Of a stretch of DNA of 64,000 nt, positions 40,377-50,232 are shown in pieces. A program made the position numbers and the translations under genes. How positions within the stretch are numbered: position 1 is the first letter of the stretch; each line of letters opens with the position of its first letter. The DNA is taken from assembly GCA_044869805.1 (NCBI GenBank), contig JBIOXV010000013.1:1-64000 (forward strand), written 5' to 3'. The notes beneath the pieces were generated by a model that worked only from the letters and a program-made list of their open reading frames with translations, had not been told where the DNA came from and searched no databases. This stretch comes from CAWDVR01 sp044869805 (lineage in GTDB: Bacteria > Acidobacteriota > Thermoanaerobaculia > Multivoradales > SZUA-115).

Positions 40377-41015
40377 TCAGAGCAGCTTGTGCTCCTCGGC
40401 GTAGTTCACCAGCTCGACCCGACTGACCAGCCCGAGCTTGCCCATCAGATTGGCACGGTGGTTCTCGACGGTGCGCACCGAGAGGCCGAGCAGGCCGGCG
40501 ATCTGGCGGTTGGTGTTGCCCTTGGCGAGGAGGCGCAAGACGTCGAGCTCGCGCGAGGTCAGCGCATCTGCCGGCGACCCGCGCCGGTGCTCCGTGGTGA
40601 CGGGCTGGTGGAGGAGCGCGCGGGTCATCGCGGGGTGCACGTAGATGTCGCCAAGGCTCGTCGCGTGGATCGCCTGGATGATCTCGGACTCCTCGGCTCG
40701 CTTGATCACGTAGCCGGAAGCGCCGGCGCGTAGCGCTTCGTGCAGCAGGCTCTCGTCCTCGTGCATGGTGAGGATGAGCACGATGATCTCCGGATGCTCT
40801 TCCTTCAGCCGCTGCGCGGTCCTGATGCCGTTCTCGGGGGGCATGGCGATGTCGAGCAGGACCGTGTCGGGGCGCAAGGTCTCGGCGAGGTGCAGCGTCT
40901 CCACTCCATCCTCTGCTTCGCCGACCACCTCGAGCTCGGGGTCGGCGCGGAGCAAGGCCCGGAGGCCGGAACGGACGATGGCGTGGTCGTCAGCGATCAG
41001 GATGCGGATCGGCAC
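40377..41015 (-). CDS. NarL/FixJ-type response regulator
   Basis: A 212-residue regulator with a receiver domain (about 3-120; phosphoacceptor Asp55 in VLLDIAMPP, DD at 9-10, switch Thr in ILTMHED, Lys in YVIKRAE) and a LuxR-type helix-turn-helix (about 145-205; LTSRELDVLRLLAKGNTNRQ, SVRTVENHRANLMGKLGL). It overlaps the kinase gene by 26 nt and is its obvious partner. Convergent with the BON gene, it is the best candidate to bind the shared sites A and B. Confidence 0.93.
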   Translation of the reverse strand: MPIRILIADDHAIVRSGLRALLRADPELEVVGEAEDGVETLHLAETLRPDTVLLDIAMPPENGIRTAQRLKEEHPEIIVLILTMHEDESLLHEALRAGASGYVIKRAEESEIIQAIHATSLGDIYVHPAMTRALLHQPVTTEHRRGSPADALTSRELDVLRLLAKGNTNRQIAGLLGLSVRTVENHRANLMGKLGLVSRVELVNYAEEHKLL

Positions 41016-42723
41016 TTGCCACCTCCACCACGATCGTGGTGCCTGCCCCGGGCGCGCTCTCCACCGTCAGGCTCCCGCCCAGGCCCTCGGCGCGCTCCCT
41101 CAAACCCAAGAGGCCGCAGTGATCCCCGCGCTGATCCTGGTCCGGATCGAAGCCGACGCCGTCGTCCTCGACCATGACGATGACCCGGTCGCCGCGACGC
41201 TCCGCCAACACGTCGACCTGGGTCGCGCGAGCGTGGCGCACGACGTTGGTCATCGCCTCCTGGACCACGCGGTAGAGAGCCGTCTCCACCACCGTCGGGA
41301 GACGCTCGCTCGTGAACCCGCGCGCCTTGAAACGGACGGTGAGGCCGAACTTGGGCCCTGCCGATCGCGAGTACTGGCGGAGGGCCGCCTCCAGCCCCAG
41401 ATGATCGAGGCTCGCCGGTCGCAGGTCCGCGGCCAGACGGTGCAGGCCTTCGATGACGGCATCGGTCCTGTGCATCAGCTCCGCCACCCGTTCGGTGGCG
41501 CTTCCGCCCTCGTCGATCTCCCGCTCCAGCAGCCGGAGCCCGTAGCGCAGCGATGCCAGGGCCTGACCCGCCTCGTCGTGAAGCTCCCGGCTGATGTGGC
41601 GCCGCTCGCTCTCCTGCACCTCGACGAGGCGGCGCGAGAGCGACTGCATCCTCGCCGTCGATGCCTGCATCTGCTCGAAGAGCACCGCGTTCTCGACAGC
41701 TACCGAGGCCTGAGACGACATCGCCTCGGCCAACCTCAGGTGCTCTTCGTTGAAGTAGCCGGCCTCGCGCTTGGACAGCGAGAACAACCCGGCCGCGTCG
41801 CCCCGCGCGAACAGCGGAACCCCCATCCAACTCGCCTCGGCGAGGCGGTCCGTCGGCAAGCTCCAGCCGTGGTGCGCACGAACGTCGGGGATCAGGACCG
41901 CGGCGCCGGTGGTCAGGATGCCGTGAACGATCGGGTGATCGTTCGCCTCGAGCTCCGGCCGCCCCTCGATCGGGAGGGGAACTACGCGCTCACCGTCGAA
42001 GACCGCCCGGACGGAGAGCCGTGACGCCTCCTCGACCAGCATGACGCTGGCGCGGTCGAAAGGGATCATCCGTCGCAGGCGGTCGAGCAGGGTCACCACC
42101 ACGGTCTCGCGGTCGAGGCTGCGGGTGAGCGCCACGGTCGCCTCGCGGAGGGCTTCGTCGACCGACCGCGTGCGCTGCTCGGCCTCGCGCGCGAGTCGGA
42201 GGCCCGTCTCGAGGCCGTCGACGGTGCTGCTATCGACCATTGCCACGGCAGTCAGCTCGGCGAAGACCTCGGCGAGTTGGGCGTCGGCCGCAGAGAAGCC
42301 CCCTGGCTTGTCGATCAGGCCGACGAGCCCTGCCACCTCGCCCGCGATGATGAACGGCGTGAGCAGGGCGCTCTCCGGCACTGAGCGCCGGCCGCGAGGG
42401 GGCCCACTTGCAGTGTTTTTCGACAGGTTGTTCGCGAAGACGGACCGGCCAACCTTGGCGGCGCGGGCGCTCAGGCGGCGGAGCGGAGCGGGAAGGCCGG
42501 CAGCACCGTCGAGCTCGAGGCCGCCGGGATCGAGGGCGACCACTTCGAGGCCCCTTCCGCCCGTCGCGCACACGGCGACGAGGCCGGCATCGGCGCCGAC
42601 GATCGTCCTGCACGCCCCCAATACCGCTCTCGCCGCGTCGGCGAAGGCGCGGTTCTCTCGCATCGCGCGCGCGGCCGCCCGAAGCGCGGCCATTTCTCCT
42701 GACCTGCTCACCGACTGCGGCAT
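40990..42723 (-). CDS. Two-GAF sensor histidine kinase (NarX/DevS-like HisKA_3 type)
   Basis: A 577-residue cytosolic kinase without membrane segments: GAF1 (about 15-165), GAF2 (about 195-350), then HisKA_3 with ERRHISRELHDEAGQAL (phospho-His382) and a HATPase domain (EAMTNVVRHARA, EDDGVGFDP, HCGLLGLRERA). GAF domains bind small ligands, haem or cyclic nucleotides; in DevS/DosS a GAF holds haem and senses oxygen or NO. There is no obvious conserved haem His I can be sure of. ATG at 42723 is the first reasonable start; the preceding 43 nt are intergenic. It overlaps the regulator. Confidence 0.9.
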   Translation of the reverse strand: MPQSVSRSGEMAALRAAARAMRENRAFADAARAVLGACRTIVGADAGLVAVCATGGRGLEVVALDPGGLELDGAAGLPAPLRRLSARAAKVGRSVFANNLSKNTASGPPRGRRSVPESALLTPFIIAGEVAGLVGLIDKPGGFSAADAQLAEVFAELTAVAMVDSSTVDGLETGLRLAREAEQRTRSVDEALREATVALTRSLDRETVVVTLLDRLRRMIPFDRASVMLVEEASRLSVRAVFDGERVVPLPIEGRPELEANDHPIVHGILTTGAAVLIPDVRAHHGWSLPTDRLAEASWMGVPLFARGDAAGLFSLSKREAGYFNEEHLRLAEAMSSQASVAVENAVLFEQMQASTARMQSLSRRLVEVQESERRHISRELHDEAGQALASLRYGLRLLEREIDEGGSATERVAELMHRTDAVIEGLHRLAADLRPASLDHLGLEAALRQYSRSAGPKFGLTVRFKARGFTSERLPTVVETALYRVVQEAMTNVVRHARATQVDVLAERRGDRVIVMVEDDGVGFDPDQDQRGDHCGLLGLRERAEGLGGSLTVESAPGAGTTIVVEVASADPHPDR

Positions 42724-42766
42724 GCGCAGGGCTGGCAGCGAGAACGCAAGCGAGGCAACGTAGCCG

Positions 42767-44689
42767 TTACACCGCCTCCGCCGGCCGCGTGGTGGCAGCC
42801 ACCGCGGGTACCTTCTCCTCCTCCCGCGCCGGCCTGCGCTCGGGCCGGAGCGCGTCCGCGTGCTCGAGGAGCAGGTCCTCCTGCCAGGCGTGGCGGCCGT
42901 CGAGCACCGCGAGCGCCTGCTTGTACTTGTAGGCGTCGTCGTTGGACCACAGCTCGTGGAAGAGCTGCTTCACGCGGCGCCGGGCGTTGCGGCAGAAGAG
43001 GTCGGCCAGCTCCGCCGCGCTTGTCGCCTCGGCGTGCCTCTCCTGCGCCATGGTGTGCGCGCGCGACACCGAGGCCGCCATGGCGAAGAGCTCGTTGCCG
43101 ATGTCCACCAGGCGGAAGAGGAAGCCCTGCTTGTGCTGCAACTTGGCCTGGTGGGCCAGCATGCCGTGGAACACCTGCCGCGAGAGCTTGCGGCAGCTCC
43201 GCTCCACGAAGCGCAGGTGCGCGGCGAGCGGCCCGAAGCCGGCGTAGCGAGGCCAGCGGCCCCAGCCCAGCCAGCGCGTCGGGTACCAGGCGGCATAGAA
43301 GGCGGTCATCCGCGGCAGCGCGCCGAGCTTGGCGCCGAGCGGCTTGTCGGGGTCGATCAGCGCGCCGGCGATCTCCAGGTGCTTGTCCACCGCCTCGCGC
43401 GCCATCAGCAGGTGCATGATCTCGCTCGAGCCCTCGAAGATGCGGTTGATGCGGTAGTCCCGCATCATGCGCTCGACGCCGATCGGCTGCTCGCCGCGGG
43501 CGGCGAGCGAGGTCTCGGTCTCGTAGCCGCGGCCGCCGCGGATCTGCATCGTGTCGTCGACGATCTCCCAGGTGCGGCAGGAGATCCACTCCTTGCAGGC
43601 TGCGGCCTCCAGGCGGATATCCGACTCGCCCCTGTCCGCCATCGTGGTCGCCAGCTTGACGATCGCCTCCATGGCGAAGGTGGTGGCGGCCATGTCAGCC
43701 ACTTTGTGGGCGATCGCCTCGTGCTTGCCCACCGGCTTGCCCCACTGCACGCGCTCGCTGGCCCACTTGCGCACGATCGCCAGGCACTGCTTGGAGGTGC
43801 CCACCGAGCCGTTGGGGATCGAGAGCCGGCCGTCGTTGAGCGTGGTGAGCGCGATCTTCAGGCCGCGGCCTTCCTGGCCGATCAGGTTCTCGGCGGGGAT
43901 GCGCACGTCCTTGAAGCTGATCACCGCGTTGGCCAGCGCCTTGAGGCCCATGAACCGGCAGCGGTGCTCGACCCTGACTCCGGCCCACCCCGTCTCGACC
44001 ACGAAGGCGCTGATCTTTCGCGTGGTGGCGTCGGCTGCCATCACCACCAGCAGCTTGGCGAGCGTGCCGTTGGTGCACCACAGCTTCTCGCCGTTCAACA
44101 GGTAGTCGCCCTCGGGCGTGCGCTCGTAGCTGGTGGTCAGCCGCGCCGGGTCGGAGCCGACGTTGGTCTCGGTCAAGGCGAAGGCGGAGATCTCGCCGGC
44201 GGCACAACGCGGCAGGTACTTCTTGCGCAGGACATCGCTGCCGAAGAGCTTCAAGGGCTGCGGCACGCCGATCGACTGGTGGGCCGAGAGCAGGGCCGAG
44301 ATGTTGCCGTCCACCGAGCCCACCAATTCCATGACGAGCTGGTATTCGGCGTTGGTGAAGCCCAGGCCGCCGTACTCCTTGGGGATCTTCATGCCGAAGG
44401 CGCCGAGCTTGGCCAGACCGTCGATAACGTGCGGCGGGTACTCGCCCGTGGTGTCGATGGCGATCGAATCGACCTCGTCGCGGAGGAAGGTCCTGAACGC
44501 CTGGTAGAAGGCGGCGAACTCGGGGCGCTCGGGCCGCGGGGTGGGATAGGGGTGGAGCAGATCGAGCCGGAAGTTGCCCAGGAACAGCTCGCGCAGGAAG
44601 GCCGGCTTTTCCCAGGCGGTCTCGCGCGATGCCTCGGCGACCTTCCGCGACTCCATCTCGGTGACGTTCCCGGCCTCGTGGCGACTCAT
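42767..44689 (-). CDS. Acyl-CoA dehydrogenase, long (VLCAD/ACAD9-like) form
   Basis: A 640-residue acyl-CoA dehydrogenase, about 200 residues longer than the short-chain type. It contains KIPKEYGGLGFTNAEYQLVM, FALTETNVGSDPARLTTSYE (FAD/substrate), MGLKALANAVISFKDVRIP, and the C-terminal catalytic core with IQIRGGRGYE and RINRIFEGSSEIMHLLMAREAV; the catalytic Glu is in IFEGSSEI. The C-terminal 180 residues are helical, as in very-long-chain enzymes that bind membranes. It oxidises long-chain acyl-CoA with FAD. GGGAGG is 5 nt before the ATG. It stands alone. Confidence 0.92.
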   Translation of the reverse strand: MSRHEAGNVTEMESRKVAEASRETAWEKPAFLRELFLGNFRLDLLHPYPTPRPERPEFAAFYQAFRTFLRDEVDSIAIDTTGEYPPHVIDGLAKLGAFGMKIPKEYGGLGFTNAEYQLVMELVGSVDGNISALLSAHQSIGVPQPLKLFGSDVLRKKYLPRCAAGEISAFALTETNVGSDPARLTTSYERTPEGDYLLNGEKLWCTNGTLAKLLVVMAADATTRKISAFVVETGWAGVRVEHRCRFMGLKALANAVISFKDVRIPAENLIGQEGRGLKIALTTLNDGRLSIPNGSVGTSKQCLAIVRKWASERVQWGKPVGKHEAIAHKVADMAATTFAMEAIVKLATTMADRGESDIRLEAAACKEWISCRTWEIVDDTMQIRGGRGYETETSLAARGEQPIGVERMMRDYRINRIFEGSSEIMHLLMAREAVDKHLEIAGALIDPDKPLGAKLGALPRMTAFYAAWYPTRWLGWGRWPRYAGFGPLAAHLRFVERSCRKLSRQVFHGMLAHQAKLQHKQGFLFRLVDIGNELFAMAASVSRAHTMAQERHAEATSAAELADLFCRNARRRVKQLFHELWSNDDAYKYKQALAVLDGRHAWQEDLLLEHADALRPERRPAREEEKVPAVAATTRPAEAV

Positions 44690-44821
44690 GCGAACCTCCC
44701 GAACCTCCCCCTGGGGGGATCTGGTTTCGACCGACTGCGGCATATTACCACAACGCGGCGCGGCATGAACCATGCCGCTGCGCGGCAAAAAGGCGGGCGC
44801 CCGCCCGCGCAGCAGGTTCAT

Positions 44822-45709
44822 TCACGGGCGAGAGCGATGGGCGCGGACCGACAGCAGCACCCCGCCCAGCACCGCCGCCGTGCCGGCGACCAGCCGCAGG
44901 GTGAAAGGCTCGTCGAGAAACACCACTCCCACCAGCACGGCGACCGCCGGCGAGGTGTAGGCCACCAGCGCCACCCAGCTCGCCGGCCGGCGGTTGAGCA
45001 GGTAGAAGTAGAGCGAGAAGGCGAGCGCCGAGCCGACCAGTGAGAGGTAGAGGATGCTGCCCACCGAGGCGGCGTCGAGCACCACCGGCCTGCCACGCTC
45101 GAGCAGCAGGGCGAGCGCGCCGAGAATCAGCGCGCAGATTCCCATCGGCAGCGCGGCGAGCGACAGCGGGTGCACTCCACCGCCCCAGCGCTTGACCAGC
45201 ACCTGCCCGATCGAAGCGGCGAACGGCGCGATCGGCAGCACGGCCGCGGCGAAGGCCGCCTGCGGGCCGCCGATCGCCGTCAGGTCTTCCGAGAACAGGA
45301 TCACGATGCCCGCGAAGCCGAGCACCACGCCCACCGCGCCGGCCGGCGTCAGCCGCTCGCCGGGCAGGAAGAAGTGCGCCAGCACCGCCACGAACAGGGG
45401 GAAGGAGGCGAAGATTACCGACGCCAGCGCCGAGGGCAGGTACTGCTCCGACCAGTAGACCAAGCCGTAGGAGACCGCGAAGTTGAGGACGCCGCTGGCG
45501 AGCCACAGGCGGCGCTCGACCGCCGTGGCGCCGAGCCGCACCTTGAGCGCCTTCGCCACGCCGAGCAGCACCAGCGAGGCGAGGGCGAAGCGCAGCGCGG
45601 CGCCGGTCAGCGGCGGCACACCCGCGAGGCCGATGCGGATCGCCGCCCAGGTGGTGCCCCAGATCAGCGTGAGTAGGGCGAGGATGCCCAGGTGGTGGCG
45701 GGGAGCCAA
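44822..45709 (-). CDS. EamA/DMT-family inner-membrane exporter
   Basis: A 295-residue protein with about ten membrane segments and two EamA repeats (about 5-140 and 150-290). LLTLIWGTTWAAIRIGLAGVPP is the usual start of the first repeat. It probably exports metabolites such as amino acids. The start is TTG at 45709: TAAGGAGG, covering the end of asnS, lies four bases upstream, and the first family residue follows immediately. The 9-nt gap to asnS suggests co-transcription. The first 131 nt upstream of the ACAD ATG (44690-44821) contain no other gene. Confidence 0.85.
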   Translation of the reverse strand: MAPRHHLGILALLTLIWGTTWAAIRIGLAGVPPLTGAALRFALASLVLLGVAKALKVRLGATAVERRLWLASGVLNFAVSYGLVYWSEQYLPSALASVIFASFPLFVAVLAHFFLPGERLTPAGAVGVVLGFAGIVILFSEDLTAIGGPQAAFAAAVLPIAPFAASIGQVLVKRWGGGVHPLSLAALPMGICALILGALALLLERGRPVVLDAASVGSILYLSLVGSALAFSLYFYLLNRRPASWVALVAYTSPAVAVLVGVVFLDEPFTLRLVAGTAAVLGGVLLSVRAHRSRP

Positions 45710-45718
45710 CCCGCCTCC

Positions 45719-47023
45719 TTACGGATAGATCTTGTACAGGAGACGCGGGTAGGCCGTGGCCTCCCGCAGGTGCGACAGCCCGCACATCCACGACACGAAG
45801 CGCTCGAGCCCCATGCCGAAGCCGCTGTGCGGGAACGAGCCGTACTTGCGGATGTCGAGGTACCACTGGAAAGCCTCGATCGGCAGCTCGTGCTCCTTCA
45901 GGCGCTGGAGCAGCAGGTCGTGGTCGTGGATGCGCTGGCTGCCGCCGATGATCTCGCCGTAGCCCTCGGGCGCCAGCACGTCCAGGGCCAGGGCCAGCGC
46001 CGGGTCGGTCGGATCGGGCTGCATGTAGAAGGCCTTGATCGCCGCCGGGTAGCGGCGCACCATCACCGGCTTCTCGAAATGGTTGGCGAGCAGCGTCTCC
46101 TCGTCGCCGCCGAGGTCGTCGCCGAAGGCGATCTCGGCGCCCTCGCCCTTCAGGATCTCGATCGCCGCCGTGTAGTCGATGCGTGGGAACGGCGGCACGA
46201 TGCGCTCCAGGGCCGCGGCGTCGCGCTCCAGGGCCTTGAGCTCCGGCCGGCAGCGCTCCAGCACGCGGGCCACCAGGAAGCAGATGAACTCCTCCGCCAG
46301 GTCGCACAGGCCCTCGAACTCGAGGAATGCGACCTCGGGCTCGACCATCCAGAACTCCATCAGGTGGCGGCGGGTCTTCGACTTCTCCGCCCGGAAGGTA
46401 GGCCCGAAGCAGTAGACCTTGCCGAACGCCGCCGCCGCCGGCTCGAGGTAGAGCTGGCCGGACTGCGAGAGGTACGCCTTGTCGCCGAAGTAGTCGGTCT
46501 CGAAGAGGGTCGAGGTGCCCTCGCAGGCGGCGGGCGTCAAGATCGGCGAGTCGATGTTGACGAAGCCGCGCTGGTAATAGAAGTCGCGGATCGCCTGCGA
46601 CACTTCGCTCCGCACCCGCAGGGCCGCCACCTGCTTGCTGGAGCGCAGCCACAGGTGCCGGTGCTCCATCAGGAACGCGATGCCGTGCTCCTTGGGCGTG
46701 ATCGGGTAGTCCTGAGTGAGGAAGCGGATCGCGAGGCTCTGCAACTGCAGCTCGACACCGGAGGGCGCCCGCTTGTCCTCGCGTACCACGCCCGCGAGCT
46801 CCACCGTCGACTCCTGGGTCGCGCGCTGCACCTCGGCCCAGGTCTCCTCCGAGGCCTCGGCGCGGCTGGCCACCGCCTGCACCGAGCCGCTGCCGTCGCG
46901 CACCTGGAGGAAAGCGATCTTGCCGCTCGAACGCTGGCCTGTAACCCAGCCTTGCAGCCGTACTTCCTCCCCGACGTGGCCAGGCAGGTCGCGAATGAGA
47001 ACGACGGGGTATTCGGTAGCCAT
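45719..47023 (-). CDS. asnS: Asparaginyl-tRNA synthetase
   Basis: A 434-residue class IIb synthetase with an OB-fold anticodon-binding domain (about 15-110; VRLQGWVTGQRSSGKIAFLQ) and a catalytic core: motif 1 in FYYQRGFVNIDSPILT, motif 2 in CFGPTFRAEKSKTRRHLMEF and motif 3 in SGFGMGLERFVSWMCG. ACEGTSTLFET and the loop around LMEFWMVEPEV distinguish asparaginyl- from aspartyl-enzymes. It charges tRNA-Asn in the cytosol. The ATG at 47023 lacks a good SD. A TAAGAT hexamer lies 13 nt before it. Its end overlaps the SD of the DMT gene. Confidence 0.93.
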   Translation of the reverse strand: MATEYPVVLIRDLPGHVGEEVRLQGWVTGQRSSGKIAFLQVRDGSGSVQAVASRAEASEETWAEVQRATQESTVELAGVVREDKRAPSGVELQLQSLAIRFLTQDYPITPKEHGIAFLMEHRHLWLRSSKQVAALRVRSEVSQAIRDFYYQRGFVNIDSPILTPAACEGTSTLFETDYFGDKAYLSQSGQLYLEPAAAAFGKVYCFGPTFRAEKSKTRRHLMEFWMVEPEVAFLEFEGLCDLAEEFICFLVARVLERCRPELKALERDAAALERIVPPFPRIDYTAAIEILKGEGAEIAFGDDLGGDEETLLANHFEKPVMVRRYPAAIKAFYMQPDPTDPALALALDVLAPEGYGEIIGGSQRIHDHDLLLQRLKEHELPIEAFQWYLDIRKYGSFPHSGFGMGLERFVSWMCGLSHLREATAYPRLLYKIYP

Positions 47024-47061
47024 GATGAAGTCGGGAATCTTAGTGGCGGGTTGGAGACAGG

Positions 47062-47754
47062 TCAAACCTGGAGCCCGGCGAGCGCCGCGGCGGCGGCCTT
47101 CTGCTCCGCCGCCTTCTTGCTGCGCCCGTTGCCGCGGCCCGCGACCCGATCCTGCACCAGGCACTCGACCTCGAAGCGTTTCTGGTGGTCCGGCCCCTCC
47201 TCCGCCACCACCCGGTAGGACGGTCGCTCCCAGCCCCGGCTCTGCACCAGCTCCTGGAGGCGGGTCTTGGCGTCGCCGTCCTCGACGCTCCCCGGAGCGG
47301 CGCCGGCACCGGCGAGGAAGCGCCGCACCGCCGGCCGCGCGGCCTCGAGCCCGCCGTCCAACCACAGCGCCCCGAACACCGCCTCCAGTGCGTCGGCTAG
47401 CAGCGACGGCTTGGCACGGCCGCCCGATCGCTCCTCTCCGACCCCCAGCCGCAGGGCTTCCCCAAGGCCGAGCGCCGAGGCGTGCTCGGCCAGCGAAGGC
47501 TCCGACACCAGCACGCTCTTGGCTTTCGACAGCTCGCCCTCGGGCAGATCGGGGTAGCGCTCGAAGAGCCACTCGGCGGTCATCGCGCCCAGCACGGAGT
47601 CGCCCAGGAACTCGAGCCGCTCCGAGTTGCCGGGCAGGCCCTGCTCGTTGGCGTAGGAGCGGTGCGTGAGGGCCAGCGCCAGCAGCTCGGGCCGCCTGAA
47701 GCGGTGCCCGAGCCGCTCCTCGATGGGGGTCGCGGAGCGGAAGAAGCTCAGCAC
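47062..47754 (-). CDS. rnc: Ribonuclease III
   Basis: A 230-residue RNase III: catalytic domain (about 8-150) with the signature NSERLEFLGDSVL, LTHRSYANEQ, and DALEAVFGALWLDGG; then a double-stranded RNA-binding domain (about 158-228; KTRLQELVQSRGWERPSYRV and GRSKKAAEQKAAAAALAGL). It cuts double-stranded RNA such as rRNA precursors. Start is GTG at 47754, overlapping the AraC gene stop (GTGCTGA), so translation is coupled. An early LSFFRSATP replaces the usual start. Confidence 0.93.
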   Translation of the reverse strand: MLSFFRSATPIEERLGHRFRRPELLALALTHRSYANEQGLPGNSERLEFLGDSVLGAMTAEWLFERYPDLPEGELSKAKSVLVSEPSLAEHASALGLGEALRLGVGEERSGGRAKPSLLADALEAVFGALWLDGGLEAARPAVRRFLAGAGAAPGSVEDGDAKTRLQELVQSRGWERPSYRVVAEEGPDHQKRFEVECLVQDRVAGRGNGRSKKAAEQKAAAAALAGLQV

Positions 47755-48578
47755 GGGCGCCTGTGCCTTCGCCGCCAGGCTCCGGGCGGCGTGCCGTAGA
47801 CCGCCTTGAATACGCGCGACAGATGGCTCTGGTCGGCGAAGCCGGCGTCGAGGGCCACGTCGGCGATGGGGCGCTCGGTGGTCCGCAGCTCGTCGGCGGC
47901 CCAGCAGACGCGGCGCTGGCGTAGGTACTCGCCGGGGCTGGCGCCGTACGTGGAGCGGAAGGCGCGCGCCAGGTGCACGGGGTGGACGCCGGCGACCGCG
48001 GCAAGCTCGTCGAGGCCGAGGGTGGGCTCGCGGAAGCGGTCGTGCAGGAGGTCGCGGACGCGGCCGAGCCAGGCGGCGGGCTGATGGAGCGTGCGCCCGT
48101 TGCTGCGGCTGGCCGCCGCCAGGAGCTCCATCGCCAACCCTTCGATGGCGAGCGAGGTAGCGGCGTCGTCGATCGCCAGCTCGAGCTGCAGCCGGCGGGC
48201 CACGGCGATGAGCTCGGTGCTGCGCAGGTGGCGGACCTCGTCGAACAGCGTGCTGTAGCGGCGGACCGCATCCAGCCGCCCGTCGTCGAGCTCGAGCACC
48301 AGGTTGTGGGCGCCCACGCTGCCCAGGCGGTCGCGGTGCGGCTCGCCCGGCGGCCGCACGTGGAGCGCCGGCGCCTCGCAGGTCATGGCGCGCCGCACGG
48401 AGTACGACTCCTCGAACGAGCCGTCGAGCAGGATGGTCAGCGTCGCTTGCCGGTGCGCGTGGCGGGCGATGGTCGACGAGGCCGGGTGCCACGACTCGGT
48501 GACGCGCAGGCCCGGTGCGGAGAGCTCCTTGAGTAGCTCGGTTTCGAGGACTGGAACGGGTGCGTAGCGCTGATTCAC
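47748..48578 (-). CDS. AraC-family transcriptional regulator
   Basis: A 276-residue regulator with an N-terminal cupin-like domain (RHAHRQATLTILLDGSFEES, HVRPPGEPHRDRLGS) and two AraC helix-turn-helix motifs at the C-terminus (LDELAAVAGVHPVHLARAFR, PIADVALDAGFADQSHLSRV then FKAVYGTPPGAWR). GTG at 48578 is my choice because the frame upstream lacks family features. Divergent from the decarboxylase gene at 48736, which it probably regulates through the 157-nt gap; the ligand is unknown. The stop overlaps the rnc start. Confidence 0.83.
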   Translation of the reverse strand: MNQRYAPVPVLETELLKELSAPGLRVTESWHPASSTIARHAHRQATLTILLDGSFEESYSVRRAMTCEAPALHVRPPGEPHRDRLGSVGAHNLVLELDDGRLDAVRRYSTLFDEVRHLRSTELIAVARRLQLELAIDDAATSLAIEGLAMELLAAASRSNGRTLHQPAAWLGRVRDLLHDRFREPTLGLDELAAVAGVHPVHLARAFRSTYGASPGEYLRQRRVCWAADELRTTERPIADVALDAGFADQSHLSRVFKAVYGTPPGAWRRRHRRPC

Positions 48579-48735
48579 ACGGGTTGCTGGGCGGGTTGCT
48601 CGCAGCGCGGCGATCGTAGCACGCGTGCCCTGGCGGGCTTCGCGCTTGCGGGTGTTGCGCCCGTCCAAGAGACGCTCGGGCCGTGCAAGATCATCCGCTC
48701 GAGGATCGTGCACTCTAGCGGCGGAGGATCGGCTG

Positions 48736-50223
48736 ATGGGCGGTGCGCCGGAGATCTCGCTCGACCCTGATGACTGGAGCGCGTTTTCGCGCCTCGCGCA
48801 CTCGGCGCTCGACGCGGCTCTCGATCACATGCGGAGCGCGGTGCAGGGGGCGCCGTGGCGCCCGCTCACCGACGCCGCGCGTTCCGACATCGAAGGGCCC
48901 GTGCCGCGCGCGCCGGGCGACCTGGCGGAGATCCTGGCCCGCGTCGAGCGCTCGGTGCTCCCGTTCCCTACCGGCAACGCCCACCCCCGCTTCTGGGGCT
49001 GGGTGATGGGCAATGGCACGCCCGAGAGCGTGATCGCCGAGCTGCTGGCCTCGGCCATGAACCCGCACCTCGGCGGCTACGACCAGAGCGCCTCGGCGAT
49101 CGAGCGCCAGGTGATCGCCTGGCTGGTCGAGCTGATGGGCTATCCCGCGACCGCGAGCGGGCTGCTGGTGAGCGGCGGCACCATGGCCAACCTGATCGGC
49201 CTCGCGGTGGCGCGGCGCGAGAAGGCCGGCTTCGACGTGCGCGGGCCCGGCCTCGCCGGAGGGCCGCGGCTCACCGCCTACGGCTCGGTCGAGAGCCATA
49301 GCTGGGCGGAGAAGTGCTGCGATGTGCTGGGCCTCGGGCGGGACGCCTTCCGCCGCGTCGCCGCGGACCGCGAGGGCCGGGTGCTGCCAGAGGCGATCCG
49401 CCGCGCCGTGCGCGAGGACCGCGACCGCGGCGAGCGCCCGATCTGCGTGGTCGGCAAAGCCGGCACGGTCGACACCGGCGCGATCGACGACCTCGAGGCG
49501 CTGGCCGACCTCTGCCACGAGGAGGACCTGTGGCTCCACGTCGACGGAGCGTTCGGGGCGCTGGTCGCGCTGGCACCCGCGCTCAAGGGCCGGCTGCGGG
49601 GGATGGAGCGCTCCGACTCGCTGGCCTTCGACCTGCACAAGTGGGGCTACCTGCCGTACGAAGCGGGCTGCGTCCTGGTGCGCGACCGCGAGGCCCATCG
49701 CGACACCTTCCGGACCAGCGCCGGGTACCTCGAGTCGCCCGGCCGCGGCCTGCAACCGGCAGCCCTGGAGTTCGCCGAGCTGGGCGTCCAGCTCAGCCGC
49801 GGCTTTCGCGCGCTCAAAGTCTGGATCTCGCTCCAAACCCACGGCGTCGAGAAGATCGGCCGCGTGATCGAGCAGAACGTGGACCAGGCGCGCCACCTGG
49901 CGCAGCGGGTCGAGGCCGAGCCGCGGCTCGAGCTGCTGGCTCCCGTGACCCTCAACGTGGTGTGCTTCCGCTACCTCGGTGTGGCCGAGGAGGGCGCCCC
50001 GGGCTTGGAGGGCGACGCGCTCGATGCGATCAACCGCGAGATCCTGCTCCAGATCCAGGAGCGCGGCATCGCCATCCCTTCGAGCACCCGGCGCGACGGC
50101 CGGTTCGCTCTGCGCGTCGCGATCACCAACCACCGGACCCGGAAGGCGGACCTCGACGCGCTGGTCGACGCCGTGTTGGAGCTGGGAGAAGAGATACGCT
50201 GCAGCGCAGCAACGAAACCCTGA
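48736..50223 (+). CDS. PLP-dependent group II amino-acid decarboxylase-like protein
   Basis: A 495-residue aspartate-aminotransferase-fold enzyme of the group II decarboxylase (Glu/Tyr/aromatic amino-acid) family. GLLVSGGTMANLIGLAVAR contacts the phosphate, HVDGAFGALVALAP has the Asp that holds the ring N, and DLHKWGYLPYE has the PLP Lys. It would decarboxylate an amino acid to an amine, or carry out a related side reaction; the substrate is not readable. The ATG at 48736 has a GGAGG site. The divergent AraC gene may control it. Confidence 0.85.
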   Translation: MGGAPEISLDPDDWSAFSRLAHSALDAALDHMRSAVQGAPWRPLTDAARSDIEGPVPRAPGDLAEILARVERSVLPFPTGNAHPRFWGWVMGNGTPESVIAELLASAMNPHLGGYDQSASAIERQVIAWLVELMGYPATASGLLVSGGTMANLIGLAVARREKAGFDVRGPGLAGGPRLTAYGSVESHSWAEKCCDVLGLGRDAFRRVAADREGRVLPEAIRRAVREDRDRGERPICVVGKAGTVDTGAIDDLEALADLCHEEDLWLHVDGAFGALVALAPALKGRLRGMERSDSLAFDLHKWGYLPYEAGCVLVRDREAHRDTFRTSAGYLESPGRGLQPAALEFAELGVQLSRGFRALKVWISLQTHGVEKIGRVIEQNVDQARHLAQRVEAEPRLELLAPVTLNVVCFRYLGVAEEGAPGLEGDALDAINREILLQIQERGIAIPSSTRRDGRFALRVAITNHRTRKADLDALVDAVLELGEEIRCSAATKP

Positions 50224-50232
50224 GCTTCGACG